DNA of 64,000 bases from the NCBI RefSeq assembly GCF_027596085.1, contig NC_072471.1, forward strand, positions 10,232,358-10,296,357, in the 5' to 3' direction. The notes under the pieces are model-generated. The model saw only the letters and a list, made by a program, of their open reading frames with translations. It had not been told where the DNA came from and did not search any database. A program made the translations under genes and the position numbers. The DNA is from Anoplopoma fimbria (Eukaryota; Chordata; Actinopteri; Perciformes; Anoplopomatidae). Below are positions 29,123 to 41,690 of the stretch, piece after piece. How positions within the stretch are numbered: the stretch's first letter is position 1; each line of letters begins with the position of its first letter.

Positions 29123-32100
29123 CTGTAGCAAGCAACAAAACAAAAAAAAAGGACACAACTTGGTTTTACAATCTGACATGATATTCTTGTAATCTAGGAA
29201 CATGACGCTCTACCAGCTCCTGATCTTCTTGTACATCATTTCAGTCACTTTGGCAAATGTTTTCTTTTTTAGAATGAAAAAAGGGATTTTCCTTTTGACG
29301 AACTGTGAAAGTCTTCAGCATTAAGGGCTGCCAGTGATTTGGTCCATGTAATGGGGTTACAGACTTAAGCTGTTATTTCACAACAGTCTTTCCTCAGCAG
29401 CTCAAGTCTACAGCCCAACATGTCCTTCTCAGGATGACCACAAGGTGGCACTGTGTACATACAGATGTGAAGACAATGCATACAAAGCACGTCAGTCCAA
29501 ATGGGGTTAGCTATGAAATTGAAGTTTATGAACGAGGTGATGGTAATGTAGTAAGGGTCTGAGTCTCTGTTGATTGGATGTGTGTGTGTGTGTACGTGCC
29601 ATTGTTGTTTTCTCCTGTAGGTTGAGCAGGCAGCACAGTGACCTTGGTACCAGTCTGCTGAATGAACTGCTGCAGGTTGACCTGTCGTAGCTCTTTAGTC
29701 AGCTGCTCTAGCTCCTGCTCCTTCTCCTGTGATGGAAAAAACACACAACACGACAACTAAATTAAGCCTATGCCAAGGTTAATAAATAATACACTCAAGG
29801 TGCATTCAAATGAGAACTTCTGTTAAAACTGTAAGCAATTACCACAGAAATTGGTCTGATGCTGATGACATGCATTAATTCAGCCACTGTACCTAAGTTG
29901 GATATATTTTCTGCATTCACTTAACTACATTTATATATTTTCTTTTTAACTGAGGTGGATTTAATGTGTGGAAATCCATAAGGGATCCCGCTGTGCTCAG
30001 GATCTCTCCAAAAGTCATAACCCAGTTGAGACAGCTAAAGAGAGGAGTTAGCTCCCAGATGGTTACGCAACTGCAGGCAAGGGATTGTATACTTATTCAG
30101 GCCCCTCTCTAATCAGACCAAGAATGCTGTAATACCCTTACTCCCTTCCCCTTCTCATTACCTCATGCTTCCCACACCCTACTGGACCTCGCCTAAACAT
30201 AGTGAATTTCACTTCATACAAGGATGCACACAGCCAAGAATCCAATGCACATCCCCGCAAGCCAGAGATTAAACTTCGCTTCACTGCCCACAATTTAAAT
30301 GAGCTTAGATTTATATGGTTCCACCTGTGTGCAGAGGACTGCATTTTCACACACTCAAACTTTTGAAGGAGCATTTTAAATCCATTTTCTAAAATAAAAC
30401 TTCAACATCCTCCCCACAAATTATGAGCTGCCAAGGGTGCTTTAAATTCCTGACAAATTTCAAGCTTTGGTGTCAAAAAACAAAATAAAAATAAAAAGCA
30501 GGTTCTGATCTGACCTGTAATCTCTTGCTGGATTGGCCAAGTGAGCGTTCCAACGCTCTGCAACTGCTCTCCAGCCGAGCTGTGTGTTGGCTCTGCGTTT
30601 CAAGCTCTGCCCTCACTTTCTCCAGCTGTGCTTGTACCTGAAATCCAGTGGCAAGTGAGGAGAGAAAGCCAGAGCTCATCATAACTTTTTTTAAGGACAA
30701 ATGTAACTGATCCTCATAGTGGAGATGAAGGAGGGCTCTTTCATGCTTTAATGTGTTTAAAACTTCAAAATTTGAGTTCCTTTGCTGGGGAAAAACAATG
30801 CAGTGTTCACTCGTATTCATCCATGTGAAGTTGCATTTTTGTACGACAGACATTGGAAAGGGTCCTCAGCTGTAGAGACCTGAAAAACACTCTTTGTTTG
30901 AATTCTGTTGTGTGTTTATTTGGAGACTAAAATAGTCTAGATTGTACCTCCTCCTCATTGACCCTCTGGTTGAGTTCAGCCTCCTGCTGCAGCCGCTCCT
31001 GCTCCAGGACTCCTTCCATGCTCTACGGAACATGACAGATAATTAATCATATGGCATAACTGGCGTGAAAATAGTCTTCACAGAAAAAGTAAGTCCACTT
31101 TTCATGCCGTTCATAAACCCAGCAGCTCACCTGTATGTGTGCCAGGTACTCTGAGAGCTTGGCCTCACAATCGCGTACAAGACCCTGCAGCTCGACTAGC
31201 TGTTGCCGGAGTTGCCGCTCGCTCTCGTGCTCGATCTGCAGCTCGTTCTGCCAGAATTCCTCCTCCTCCATCTCTGCATCGTTCCTCCTCACCTGCTGCT
31301 CTAAAAGCAGCAGCTCCTCCTCCAAGTTTCCTCCCTGGTAGGGGAAAAATAGTTCTATGTGAAAACTCTCTGGCCCCCAAAATAATATAAAAAACGTATT
31401 TAAAAAAAAACATGGTAAAGGAATAAAAGATGATCCAGGGATGTTACGGGCCGATCAGTGATAGACTGCAATTTACTGTGAATGGAACCTGACGTAGCAG
31501 CCCAACTTGTGCGTAGTATAGCAGCTATATCAGAAAACAGCCGGAGCAGCGTATGATAGGCCAGAGACTACTACTGTCTACTACTCTGTGTGAATGCAAT
31601 ATAACTTAATACATTTATGAGGTTTTAGAGTGTAGGTGTTATGGATCTGCACACATCATCTTTTCCTGTAAGTAACAGCACTGGCAGCTGTGGTTTTACT
31701 CACTCCATCGGCCTCGCCAGCGGCCTCCTCCCAGTCTTGCAGCTCGGCCTCGCAGCCCAGCAGACGGCTCTCCAGGGCCTGGAGTTTGTCTCTCTGCAGC
31801 TGCACCAGCCGGCTCAGCTCTCTGGCTGGACTCCCAGGCACAGATGCTACTCCAACACCTCCAACCCTGCTCAGGTTCAGACTTACACCCCGCTGCTGGG
31901 GCTGTTTTGCTGGATGGATGGATGAAAGGAGGGTTTTTTGATGGTGGTAGGGAGATAATAACAGAAGGAGGAGAGTAAAACCAGGACTTTTGACAGTATG
32001 TGCACAACTAATAACCATTACTGACAACAGTAAGCTTGAATATACTGTACAAACTAAAACACACTACCTTCAGCATCTCTGCTTTTAGCAAATATTTCCC

Positions 32101-33161
32101 GCAGACCCTTGGCCCCCCCAGTGAAGGTCAGAGACTTGCGTTTGGGTTCCCTTCGTCTGAGCGAGCGGTCCGTCCCTGACGAGCGGAGCTTTGCCAGAGG
32201 CGGCAAGCTCTGGCGGTAGAAGCCACGCTCAGGGACGCGAGCCTGCCCATCAGAGTTGGGCCGCTCGCTGACAGACGGGCCGGTTCGCTGGAGGATGAGC
32301 TGGACGTCACTGGCATACTGACCCCACTTGTTGAGGGACACCACAGGGTTCTCATTAGGTGCCAGGTGACGTTCTGTCTCACGCCATTTCTCGATCAAGG
32401 TGTACCTGCCAGTGCGTCCTGGGACAAAATAAAAAAAAAATGATGGCAATCAGCTTCTTACTGTGAACGATGGGATTCTACAGGAACACAGATTACAGTC
32501 ATTTTCTAAACAGGTTTGATGAGTTCATGATTTTCTCGGTTATCTTCTTCCCGTTTTTAAGTGGGCATGGCTCAGTTGCAGGTTTCCGGTAATGTGATAC
32601 ACTTCCATCCACCAATCATGATTTAGCAACATTATAATCAAAACTTGATGATGGCTGTGGGGTTGTTTCATTATTTTGCCTGGCTTGACTGTTTGCTTTT
32701 GATCAGTTGCTCTGGAAATGTGTTTGAACAGAGATGATGGCTTCGGCTGATTCAGCTCACACATTAAACTCTTTGTATAGTTGGTATTGCTTTCTCCTTG
32801 GGGGGTCCCATTGACCTTTGGCGTACCCCAAAGATATATTCTCGGCCCCCTTGGACTCATGAATCAAAAACACAATTGTCTCTCATTGTTATGGTGATAT
32901 TTTTGGCCTGTAAAGTAACTTGCATCATTTAACGGCTTGGTACGTCTTTGTGTATGTTGTCATGGTTTAAACTCTCGTTGGTGAAAATAACTGTAAGCCC
33001 ACTTAAAAAAATTAAGGTCAAAGTGCATTAAAATAAGGGGAAAGACTCTCCCACGCTTGTGCAGCATTGCCAGTTTCTAAGAACTTAACATTCGGAACAT
33101 TCAATTCAACAAACAGTGATTGTGTTGGGAAAAGGGCTATGTTCAATGGTTCACGGCTCTA

Positions 33162-33255
<94 letters not shown>

Positions 33256-34190
33256 CCTGCATTCTTGTCTGTGCACATAAAGATAAGAGTAAAACACTGC
33301 CCATCGCACCCTCACCCTCGTCTCACACAGTAAGGGTCCTTGTAAAAGAGGTGCATTCATCACTACAGCCATTCACATCAAAGTGCCCTGGTCTGGACAA
33401 AAGGCACAGAGAACACAAAGGACAGTGAACGCCATAACTTCTGCTACACTGTCACCATGAAAGACGTGTTTTAGCTCTGAGAAAAATCTGTTTGGGGGTT
33501 AGAGAGAAATCCTGAAATCTTTCCATTTTAAAAACAGTACTAATCTTTCAATTTGATGAAATAATTTTATGGTTTTGACTACAACACATGCAATAAGTAA
33601 CATTGAGAAAGAGTGTCAACTCATTTCTCTGCAGCACGTAAATAGACCAAAGTCTGCAGCATGACTCATCTCGTTTTGTTCAGCCCATTTATGTTGAAAA
33701 TCTCTTTGTGCCCTCTAGTCACTTTTCATTTTACTGCAATTCATCATCTCCAGTATGTCTGAAAAACTCCCCCGGCCAAAATTGGACACAACCCACATAA
33801 CAGAAAATCCCAATTAGGATTTATGTGGGACTAAATATTATTTACACCACCTAAATTTAAGTTTAACGAGGCAGATGGAAAAGATTTTATCTCACAGTGT
33901 TAAATCCACTCTTCTTGTTAGTGGTCTTTGTCATGTTATAAGGTGTTTTTTGTGTATTTATATTGGGCCGGGAGTTCCCCATCATATTGCCAATAATAAT
34001 TCACAACTACTGCTCATATTCTCGAGCTATTAGATCTTTTTTGAGCATCGATCACCTATGAACACTAGGAAGTCTTTTTGAGCTTACCAATGGCTTGAGC
34101 CAAAGCAATGACCACTTCCTGGCATGTGGTGAATTCTGTGACGCCGCACACGATGCGCTGCACTCCGTCCACCCACACTTTCAGCTCCAT
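29007..34190 (-). CDS. rassf8: Ras association domain family member 8 (N-terminal RASSF), 8 coding exons
   Basis: RASSF8 is an N-terminal RASSF scaffold with an RA (ubiquitin-like) domain and a long coiled coil. In vertebrates it localises at adherens junctions and is linked to cell-cell adhesion and growth control. Joined exons are 34190-34088, 32418-32068, 31909-31704, 31334-31131, 31022-30948, 30637-30515, 29726-about 29600 and 29122-29007. The RA domain spans residues 1 to about 82 ([20 protein letters not shown], then [20 protein letters not shown] and [20 protein letters not shown]). A basic linker follows ([20 protein letters not shown]). The coiled coil spans about 160-385, with [34 protein letters not shown] and [20 protein letters not shown]. 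The C-terminus is LNPEGIYV. The model is about 434 aa, against about 419 in human. RASSF7 lacks the linker and EEEEFW signature. The exon 7/8 junction is unresolved. Teleosts have a and b copies, and I cannot say which this is. Confidence 0.94.
29600..29726 (-). CDS. rassf8: rassf8 coding exon 7 (3' end uncertain)
   Basis: The acceptor is TCCATCACAG. The exon encodes [20 protein letters not shown], then [20 protein letters not shown]. The conserved part stops near VTVLPAQP. To join exon 8 in frame it must end in phase 1. The only nearby site fitting that is a GC dinucleotide after AATG (end at 29600). The nearby GT site (end at 29596) gives the wrong phase. Unspliced read-through passes a (TG)n array and stops with TAA at 29526-29528. 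Confidence 0.8.
29727..30514 (-). other. rassf8: rassf8 intron between exons 6 and 7
   Basis: This is unique-looking intronic sequence. No exon, repeat array or RNA gene was recognised. Confidence 0.6.
30515..30637 (-). CDS. rassf8: rassf8 coding exon 6
   Basis: The exon is 123 nt and phase 0 at both ends, with acceptor GATTTCAG and donor CAG/GTCAGA. It encodes [35 protein letters not shown] and SSKRLQ. It matches ERSLGQATKRLQ of the family. Confidence 0.94.
30948..31022 (-). CDS. rassf8: rassf8 coding exon 5
   Basis: The exon is 75 nt and phase 0 at both ends, with acceptor CCGTAG and donor GAG/GTACAA. It encodes [20 protein letters not shown] followed by VNEEE. It aligns with MESGLEAEKLQ and QVNEEE of RASSF8. 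It is too short to stand out as an open frame. Confidence 0.9.
31131..31334 (-). CDS. rassf8: rassf8 coding exon 4, coiled coil
   Basis: The exon is 204 nt and phase 0 at both ends, with acceptor CCCCTACCAG and donor CAG/GTGAGC. It encodes [40 protein letters not shown] and [17 protein letters not shown]. It is strongly RASSF8-like. Confidence 0.96.
31704..31909 (-). CDS. rassf8: rassf8 coding exon 3, coiled-coil start
   Basis: The exon is 206 nt and runs from phase 1 to phase 0, with acceptor CATCCATCCAG and donor GGA/GTGAGT. It encodes [12 protein letters not shown], then [20 protein letters not shown], then EAELQDWE. The acceptor was chosen because it is the only nearby AG giving phase 1. 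The resulting AKQ follows the pattern of the family's FKQK. Confidence 0.88.
32068..32418 (-). CDS. rassf8: rassf8 coding exon 2, rest of RA domain and basic linker
   Basis: The exon is 351 nt with a TTTTGTCCCAG acceptor and an AAG/GTAGTG donor, running from phase 1 to phase 1. It encodes [54 protein letters not shown] and [14 protein letters not shown]. It closely matches RASSF8. Confidence 0.96.
32419..34087 (-). other. rassf8: rassf8 intron between coding exons 1 and 2
   Basis: This intron is about 1.7 kb and contains a (TG)n array at 33164-33252. I saw nothing else that I could identify. Confidence 0.6.
33164..33252. repeat. (TG)n microsatellite in rassf8 intron, about 44 units
   Basis: Pure TG array within the intron between rassf8 coding exons 1 and 2. 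Confidence 0.96.
34088..34190 (-). CDS. rassf8: rassf8 coding exon 1, start of RA domain
   Basis: The exon is 103 nt and begins with ATG, encoding [20 protein letters not shown] and then [12 protein letters not shown]. It ends in phase 1 at G/GTAAGC. The start is fixed by the near-invariant MELKVWVDG of RASSF7/8. Confidence 0.96.
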
Positions 34191-35886
34191 GGCCTTCATC
34201 CAGAGGCCCTCATTCCTCCACACCACAAGGGGGTGCTAATAATGTTTAACTGTCCATCCTTAAAAAGGACAAAAGAAAACAATATTAAGTGCAGTGAACT
34301 TTGTTGCTCTTGTAAACACTTGTAAAAGCTGCACGCTGCATGTTAACAATACATCAACATCAGCTTGTTGTTTTGGTTTTACGGCCCGCATTTTTACTGT
34401 TTATGTTCACTCTCATGGCTCTTATCAGCATTGCAGCAGCAGCAGCTGTTTTCAGTTACAATGCTCTAAACACACAATAAGTAACATTGTCTGCTGGATG
34501 TGTAAATAAGCAACTGTTCACATATTAGCCATAACAACATTATAAGGTGATAGTTGTATTTACAACTTGTTGCGTTACCCCAAAAAGGCCAAAAAAACCA
34601 AAGAATTAATTCAGGCTCAACAATTAATTTTGTTTTGTATTAAAGTTTACTGAAAAGCATGAATTTGGCCAATGGATTTTTGTAAAATAATGACATTAAA
34701 ATCAACATAATTCTGCTTAAGCTCAATATTCCTACCCTTTTTTTCAACCTTTGTCTTTTCCTACACTTCCCACAATGACTTTACAACAACCAGACAACAC
34801 ACTTACTACAATACAGATGGAAAGAGCTAAACTCCTTCTAAAAATATTAACCAAGAATCACATGGCTGTGCAAAGTGACCTGCAAACGAACAGCTTACAA
34901 CAACTCACTACACTTGTTCTTCTGAAGTAGTTTCCTGTAATGCTGCTGATGCATTTCTGCAGGAACACACTAGTGGTGTAGTGATTGTGACCGTCTACAG
35001 GCCTCATCCAATATATTTTTCATTTGCTGGTGTCGGTGCAGGAGAGCTCACAGCAGTCGCATGCAGGCAGAATGAGAGCCATTACAAACTGCTGACACAG
35101 GCACCTCGGCAGCGAGGCAGTCATTACGAACCTGGCAAGGCCATGACAGCGGGGCCGGTGCAACAGAGCAGTGAAGGAGCTGTTCCCTAATGCTCAAACT
35201 ATTGCAACCCTACTGGGCAGCAGCCCTCCGTTTTCCTGGATGGGCCATCAGTTCAGCTCTGATCCTTGACTTTCATATCGCTTGAGGCCTCCCTTAACAA
35301 GTTAGGCGCCTTCCATCTTCATCACAGCAGGCATGGGACCCCAATCCCTCCTGCAATTTAACTACCGGTCCCCCTCGAGGCCTTTTCCTACTGAGACTGC
35401 ATTACGTTGCTCACTCCTGTGCACTGGAGGCATCTGGTAAGGGCAAGGCCCGCCTCTGGTGGGGAACGGGATGATTTGTAACTGCAGACAGCTACTGCAA
35501 GATGCATCTGAACCCAGATGCCAGTAAATGAGACTATGCCGGTGAATAGAGCTCAGCTGAATGGGGGAAGAAAGGGGGGATATGTAAGCATAAAGGGGGA
35601 ATGAAGGTGAAAAAGTAGGGGGAGATGGATAAACGATGTAGAAAACAAGGCTTAAGGGTTCCGACAAGAAACTTTTGAGATATATAAAAAAAAAACATTA
35701 AAAAAGCTCCAAGACATGGTTTCATGACACACAATATCCTAACAGATGATGCGATGACGCCTTTAAACTGTCGCAGCTGCATTACAAAAGTTGTGATGCA
35801 ATGTTTATTCATTGTCGGGTGATACTGAAATCTCACCAGGAGGAGAGCCAGTATTGACACAAGCTTGTGAATCTGCTCCCTCTATC

Positions 35887-36000
<114 letters not shown>

Positions 36001-38376
36001 GGTATGTGCACATCTGTGTGCGAAATCATACTGAAGTCATTCACTACTCTGTGATACAATCATCATAAACCTATCATCAAAACAGAAAGAAGACTAAGCC
36101 ACATCGAACTGAAATTTCACTTTATCCAAGTCCTATTGCGTCAACTATAAGAGACTTTAATATGCAAATGCTTATAAATTAAAGGCGGAAGATTTAGGCA
36201 TTATTATTATAAAAATGGTAAAAAAAAGAGACACCAGTCTAGCAGGGCATGTTGCCACATAAGGACAGCTTGGAGTGTCTTTTCAGGCCTAAAAGTCACC
36301 TTTTCTATCAAAGGTAACCGTTATATTTATTTAAAACTTGATTCAGATCCTTGGAGACACTTCTTGGCTACACTATTGCAGACACTAAAAAAAGAAAAAA
36401 AAAGAAATCACACAATGAACATTAAAACTAGATAACATTACAACGTACCACACTATCAAGCCTTTCTGTGTTGTTATTTTGATACATTTACTTGAATTCT
36501 TTGACTCACATGCTCCCACTGGCCCTCTGACACAAATATAACAACATATGCTAGCAGGTGTGAGAAGACACACCTATAGGAGCAGGCAGCTGTGCAGAAG
36601 CAGATGTTCTTATGTCAACCTATAGGTTTTTATACTTTGATCTTTGATGATGAAACAGCATTTTTATAACCACTCAATAGCTGACTTCATAGGGATCTAA
36701 AGCAAACCTTGTACCTAAGAGCAGGAGTACACAGGATATAGAAGCTGTGACCTGACTCGTCCGGGTGCGTCAATGTCAAACTAATCGAATTCTCTGCACA
36801 GCAGCATCAACCCTGCAGTCTGTTTCCTTGTGGAAACGAGCTTCGATTTTCCTTTACCCTGCTAATAACTTCCAACACTTGAATCACTAAAAGACTCGCC
36901 TGCGCCTCAGCCACCTCTGTGCCTTTTTCACGACAGCCTTTGCTGCTACATTGTTCTGAATTTTCATCATGCTATTGCCATACTTTTACGCTTGTTACGT
37001 CTTTGATCTAAATTACAGCCACTTTGAAGCCCCCTGCTCCCAGAGTATTAATAAATAAATCATGCATGCTACATGGCGAGTGTATTCGTAGTCTATTTCG
37101 GTCTAGCTTCCGTGTAAATGTTTGCGTTCCATATTTAGTGTCAGACTGAGCTACAAGTCTAAACAGAGAGTAACCTCCGAACTTGTGGGAAAGGTGCTGT
37201 TGGAATTTCCTTTTCCATTAGTCACAGTTTAATAAACACACAGACTCAATAATTCACTTTCCAACTGCTTACTGAATCCTTCACATAGTCATCCATTAAT
37301 AGAGAATCCAGGACGGTAAATTCTAACAGTTAATACAGGTAGATTCAGGTGGAATTATCTTTATCAAGCTTCTGTTTAGCCTTAAATTGTAATCAGTGTG
37401 AGGCTGTGTATTTTGGGGGGTTGAAATTTGGGATTTAGGACAACTTTTGCTTCAGCCTTGTGGTTTCGCACAGGAAGAAGACTGTCTCTTCTCTGCTTAA
37501 ATGTTGAGCTAAACTTAGTGGTGACTTCAGTCTGCCTCCACTTAAGTTTCATTCTCAGAATGCCACAAGAAGGCAGATTGTGCGAGGGGACACCCTTGGC
37601 AAGTCAGTGCTTCTTCTTCTTCTGTGTATTTCCTCAAACATGGATGGATATATATTCAATGGATCAGCACAGAGATACCATTTAAAGCCCCCTTTATGTC
37701 TGAGATGAGCATTAAAAAAATACAAAGATGTTAAGATTGAAATATGTAAAAGAAAAGCTTTTAATGTCACACCAACTACAAGCATGGGTTTAAATTCAAA
37801 ATACCAACCAACGAGTTCATTTACTGTCCCGCTTCAGCCCTGTGCTTCCTCACTCCATCACTTAATTACACTTTAACAAACTCATTGATTGAGTTTGAAC
37901 CCCCTGACCCTCTCATCTCACCAGCAGTCTGCCAACAACAAACAGAACACAATACCGTTATGATTACCGAGTGTCACAGTACAATCTAATTATTATTATC
38001 AAGCTTTATAGGAATAAATAAATCATGGTTAATTAAGTTATTTTGAGACACTATCAAGTTTTAATTAGGTGTGTTTGAGTACATATTTTGGTACCGATTA
38101 CTGTATTTTTAAAGAACTTTTTACAAATTTAAAATGGATTTTCTTGCAATCCTAGAACACTTCGGAGTCAAACTATATCTTACTAACAGACCCGAAAATG
38201 TTAATTAAGTGACTTTTGTATAAAGAAGACGTGGGGTTTTAAATCAGCAGCAGCACTGAGCAGTTCAACAACAACCATGATGCAATCAGGGGCAAATTTT
38301 TAAAGCACAGGAGGTTGAGGCAGATCAGGGAGGGGGTCCACGGAAACAAGTGGTGCACAGACAAAAGAGCATGCTA

Positions 38377-38378
<2 letters not shown>

Positions 38379-38415
<37 letters not shown>
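38379..38415. repeat. (TG)n microsatellite
   Basis: Pure GT run of about 18 units in rassf8 intron 1. Confidence 0.93.
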
Positions 38416-38417
<2 letters not shown>

Positions 38418-38639
38418 CCCACATGGCTAGCGGCATGACTGGATGCAAACAATCCCTCACCATGGCGACAAGGCTCTGGCTTTGTCCGAGGCCTTACACA
38501 GATGACTGGATTGATTGGAGGGCACGGTCTGGGAAAGTAGACCAAACAATCACTAACAATTAAGAAGCAACCCCTACTTTCTTGTCACTTTCCTCTTTGT
38601 TTCCTTTGAATGTGGGCCGAGAGAAAACGTGGAGGTGTA

Positions 38640-38640
<1 letters not shown>

Positions 38641-38670
<30 letters not shown>
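38641..38670. repeat. (CTA)n trinucleotide array
   Basis: Ten ACT units, followed by GCAGCAGG. Confidence 0.93.
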
Positions 38671-39034
38671 GCAGCAGGGTTTCTCAAGCTCAGGAGTAAG
38701 TAGGATGCTGCTGCTGAAACGTTTCAGGGTTTGTCTGTTGTTGGAGATTAACCAGAGTTTCAACTGGAGCCGTCAAACAGTTTAGTTTACCTCCAAAAGG
38801 GGGAATTCATCTCTGGCTGTACGAGAACTTTAAGTGAATAAACACACACCTCATTTATCACAAGAAAAGTTTTTTTTTTTTCCAAACTAAAAAAAGGGTA
38901 AAAAATACACTGGCAGTATGTTCAGTGCTGTCAAACTAAAGCCTCGGATGTTTTAGCCAAAGCAAATATGTGAACACGGGTTGACAGCCATGCTAAAAGC
39001 TCTGTGAGACTTTACTTAGGCCCAGCGTTGCTTT

Positions 39035-39325
39035 GAGCTTTATGCTAACAGCAGCATGCTAAATATGCTGACGTCAGGCACAATGTTTACCATGTTCACC
39101 TTTGTGGTTTGCGTGTTGGCATGCTAACATTTGCTAAAAAAAAACACTTAACACAAAGTAAAGTTTACACTTCACATAAAACAAAATATTGGACAAATTC
39201 TGACCTGATGATAATGCAAGACAAAAAGTTTTCATAATTTATCCTGAGTGAACATGAAGTCTGTACAAAATTTTCATTGCAATCCATCCAGTAGTTCAGA
39301 TATTTCAGTCTGTACCATGAAGTGG
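39035..39325 (+). repeat. Second copy of the GCTAACA-type interspersed repeat
   Basis: It contains GCATGCTAAATATGCTGA, CACAATGTTTACCATGTTCA, ATTGGACAAATTCTGACCTG and ATTGCAATCCATCCAGTAGT. These are the reverse-complement counterparts of the 1190-1765 copy. It is diverged and truncated. Confidence 0.65.
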
Positions 39326-41249
39326 ACGAGCCACATTGGCATCCATAGAGCCATGCCACAAGATGTGCTCATGTCAGCAGGTATTTCAAACGTAAAAAGC
39401 TAATTAAATTAGGATTTGACCCGTGTCCTCGGACAAAATGTCACTTTTCTTGATGGAGCATGGCGGGGGCTCAGTGGCCCTCGTCGTAATATGCTCATGA
39501 CTTTGTGATTTTGAATTGGCACACAGCCTCAGATCATACAACGCTGTCTCATCTTTCCTGTTTCTCCTCTCTGTTCCCACTACACACACTGTTGGTACAC
39601 CCTGAAATCTGACATAGATATTAAAATGATTCAAACGTGAAATTGGATAAAAACAGACACCTTGCAACCTACCATTTTTTTCAATTTACGACCTCTGCTT
39701 TAATCTCTACATGAGTGCTCTGCTAGCTGCAGCTGTGTCATACTTCCACATCAACTTCGTCAGCTGAGGAGAGTGAGGTGGCTGCAGGTTACACAAAAAG
39801 CTGGAATAAGCTGAGTGAAAAGATTCAGGGAGTAATCGGACAGAACAGCTTTCCATTCAGGAACTGTCAACCATCTATCCTGCCAGATACAAACAGGCAG
39901 TGGAGTTTAACTTTGATGCAACATTTGCCATTTGGTGGACATATTAATCTGAAAACTTATTTTATGGCAGTGGACATGTGTTTATCACAATTTCCACTAT
40001 CATGTGTGTAAATTAGTTGGTATACTGCTGAAGGCATATGGAAAAAAACATTCAAAATATAACTGTGTGTTATTTTCATTCTGGTTCCACAAGTGCTGGG
40101 ATCAATCATTATATTGCAATCTGGTGACCAAACTGCCACCTTGCAGTCTCAAAAGTTAAAACTAATCAGCTTGGTGGAGACAATAAGCCTTTAACCCTGT
40201 AAGACTCGGAGCTTAGCTGACATGGAGGTGGTGGGAGGGGGAGTCTGGACTGGATTTACACTGCAAAGACTGTTAAATTACAGTTTTGTGCTTTAGGAGC
40301 ACATGTTTGACATGTTTACTAGTTTAGATAGCCATGCATTGTGAGATCAATCATATTGATAAAGTTTATTAATCATAGTTGCTATTAGTTAGCATTTTAT
40401 TGGACAAGAAATGGTATTTAAACATCTATTAGACACCACCAAACAGGAGACTTGGACTATTGGGCAGTGACAGGATATTCCTCATCTTCCATTTCTTTTT
40501 GCAGAAACCAAATTCTCTAATGCCATTGTAGGTCAAGTAGCATAACAATACCTGAAATACCTTCTATGTTCTATTGTCCTGTGCACAAGTGAAGAAAGTG
40601 TTCCTGTACGGTTTTTTTGCATGGTGTCTCTGCAACAAACACAATATGAATGAGTTTTTCCGTTGCTTCCATATCACAAGTGTGCTTAAAGGACTTCCTA
40701 CTCTCTTACTGTAGCTGTATGACTCAGATGAAGGAACTCTGATTAAAGCCACTGTTGAGTGAGCGCTTATTGCCCAACTCTATTAAGAGATTCATCATTG
40801 CAGGGCTCGGCAGATCCACTCACACACTGACCACTCACTCATTTCCTGCTGGCTCATGCATCAGGTATGTTGCCATTTGGAACACCAGAATCACTCCCAT
40901 TTAAGGATGTATTCTTGTGTGAAGTATAAACGTTATAAAATAGTCTGCCACATTAGTGTAGTATTTAAAAAAAAAAAAAAAAAAGGGAAGATAAGGAGAA
41001 ATACATGAATAAATCTGGCCCCATTGCAAAACAAAGTTATGCAACTACAGCTGTCCAGTGATAGCTCTGTGTTTTCCTGTCTTCCAAATAAATAACCTGG
41101 CAATAGACTATGAAATGATATAACTGAGGTCATTTAATAACATATACAACCTTGTCTTATTAGCAGCAGGTTTAAAAAAATGTTTGGATCACGAATCTGA
41201 GCTAGAGACATTGACTGCATTTAGTCCAATGTAAATCCCAACAACATAC

Positions 41250-41690
41250 CTGTATTCAGCAATGGATCACTGTGTGTCAGAGCATTTAAACTCTCCTGCT
41301 GTGGCTGAACCTTCAGTATTTCTCTCTGGGATACAATCCGGTACCTTCAGCTGCTAGTTCTTGCGGGTTATATGCGGCTGATCCTCGCCTGCATTAGAGT
41401 TGACGCTGTGCGCACATCCCCGCCTGCATCGCCCCCGAGTGGATGTAAACACGCGTCCCGGCCGGTTTACTGGACATCCGACATGGGGCTCCTTAACATC
41501 TGCCGCTCTGCCCCACCAGTGAGGGAAGACCACAGAGCTTGTTGTAAATTGCGTCGGGAACTGAACTGGGACACCGCAAGGCATGATGGACCGGTTAAAG
41601 CTGCAACGCACTGGCGACGCAAATGGACCCCGAGATGCAGATCTCAGCTCTGGTGCAGTTTGCAGTCACATAGAAGCTGAAGCGGTTTTG
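41250..41690 (-). promoter_or_regulatory. rassf8: CpG-rich putative rassf8 promoter and noncoding first exon
   Basis: About 41385-41660 is far richer in G+C and CpG than its surroundings (runs such as GACGCTGTGCGC and ACACGCGTCCCGGCCGG). On the minus strand two good donors follow: GCTGAAG/GTACCG (exon end 41345) and GAATACAG/GTATGTTG (exon end 41250). This fits a 5' UTR exon spliced to the coding start at 34190. The transcription start was not determined. Confidence 0.55.

Noticed and set aside
31135..31941. Plus-strand Ser-rich open frames opposite rassf8 exons
   Set aside because: They are antisense shadows of the coiled-coil exons, whose minus-strand frame is conserved.
33067..33428. Open frames of poly(Cys-Val) across the TG array
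   Set aside because: They are a microsatellite artefact inside a rassf8 intron.
41354..41680. Open frames in the CpG-rich block
   Set aside because: High GC lengthens chance frames. The block is better explained as the rassf8 promoter and 5' UTR.
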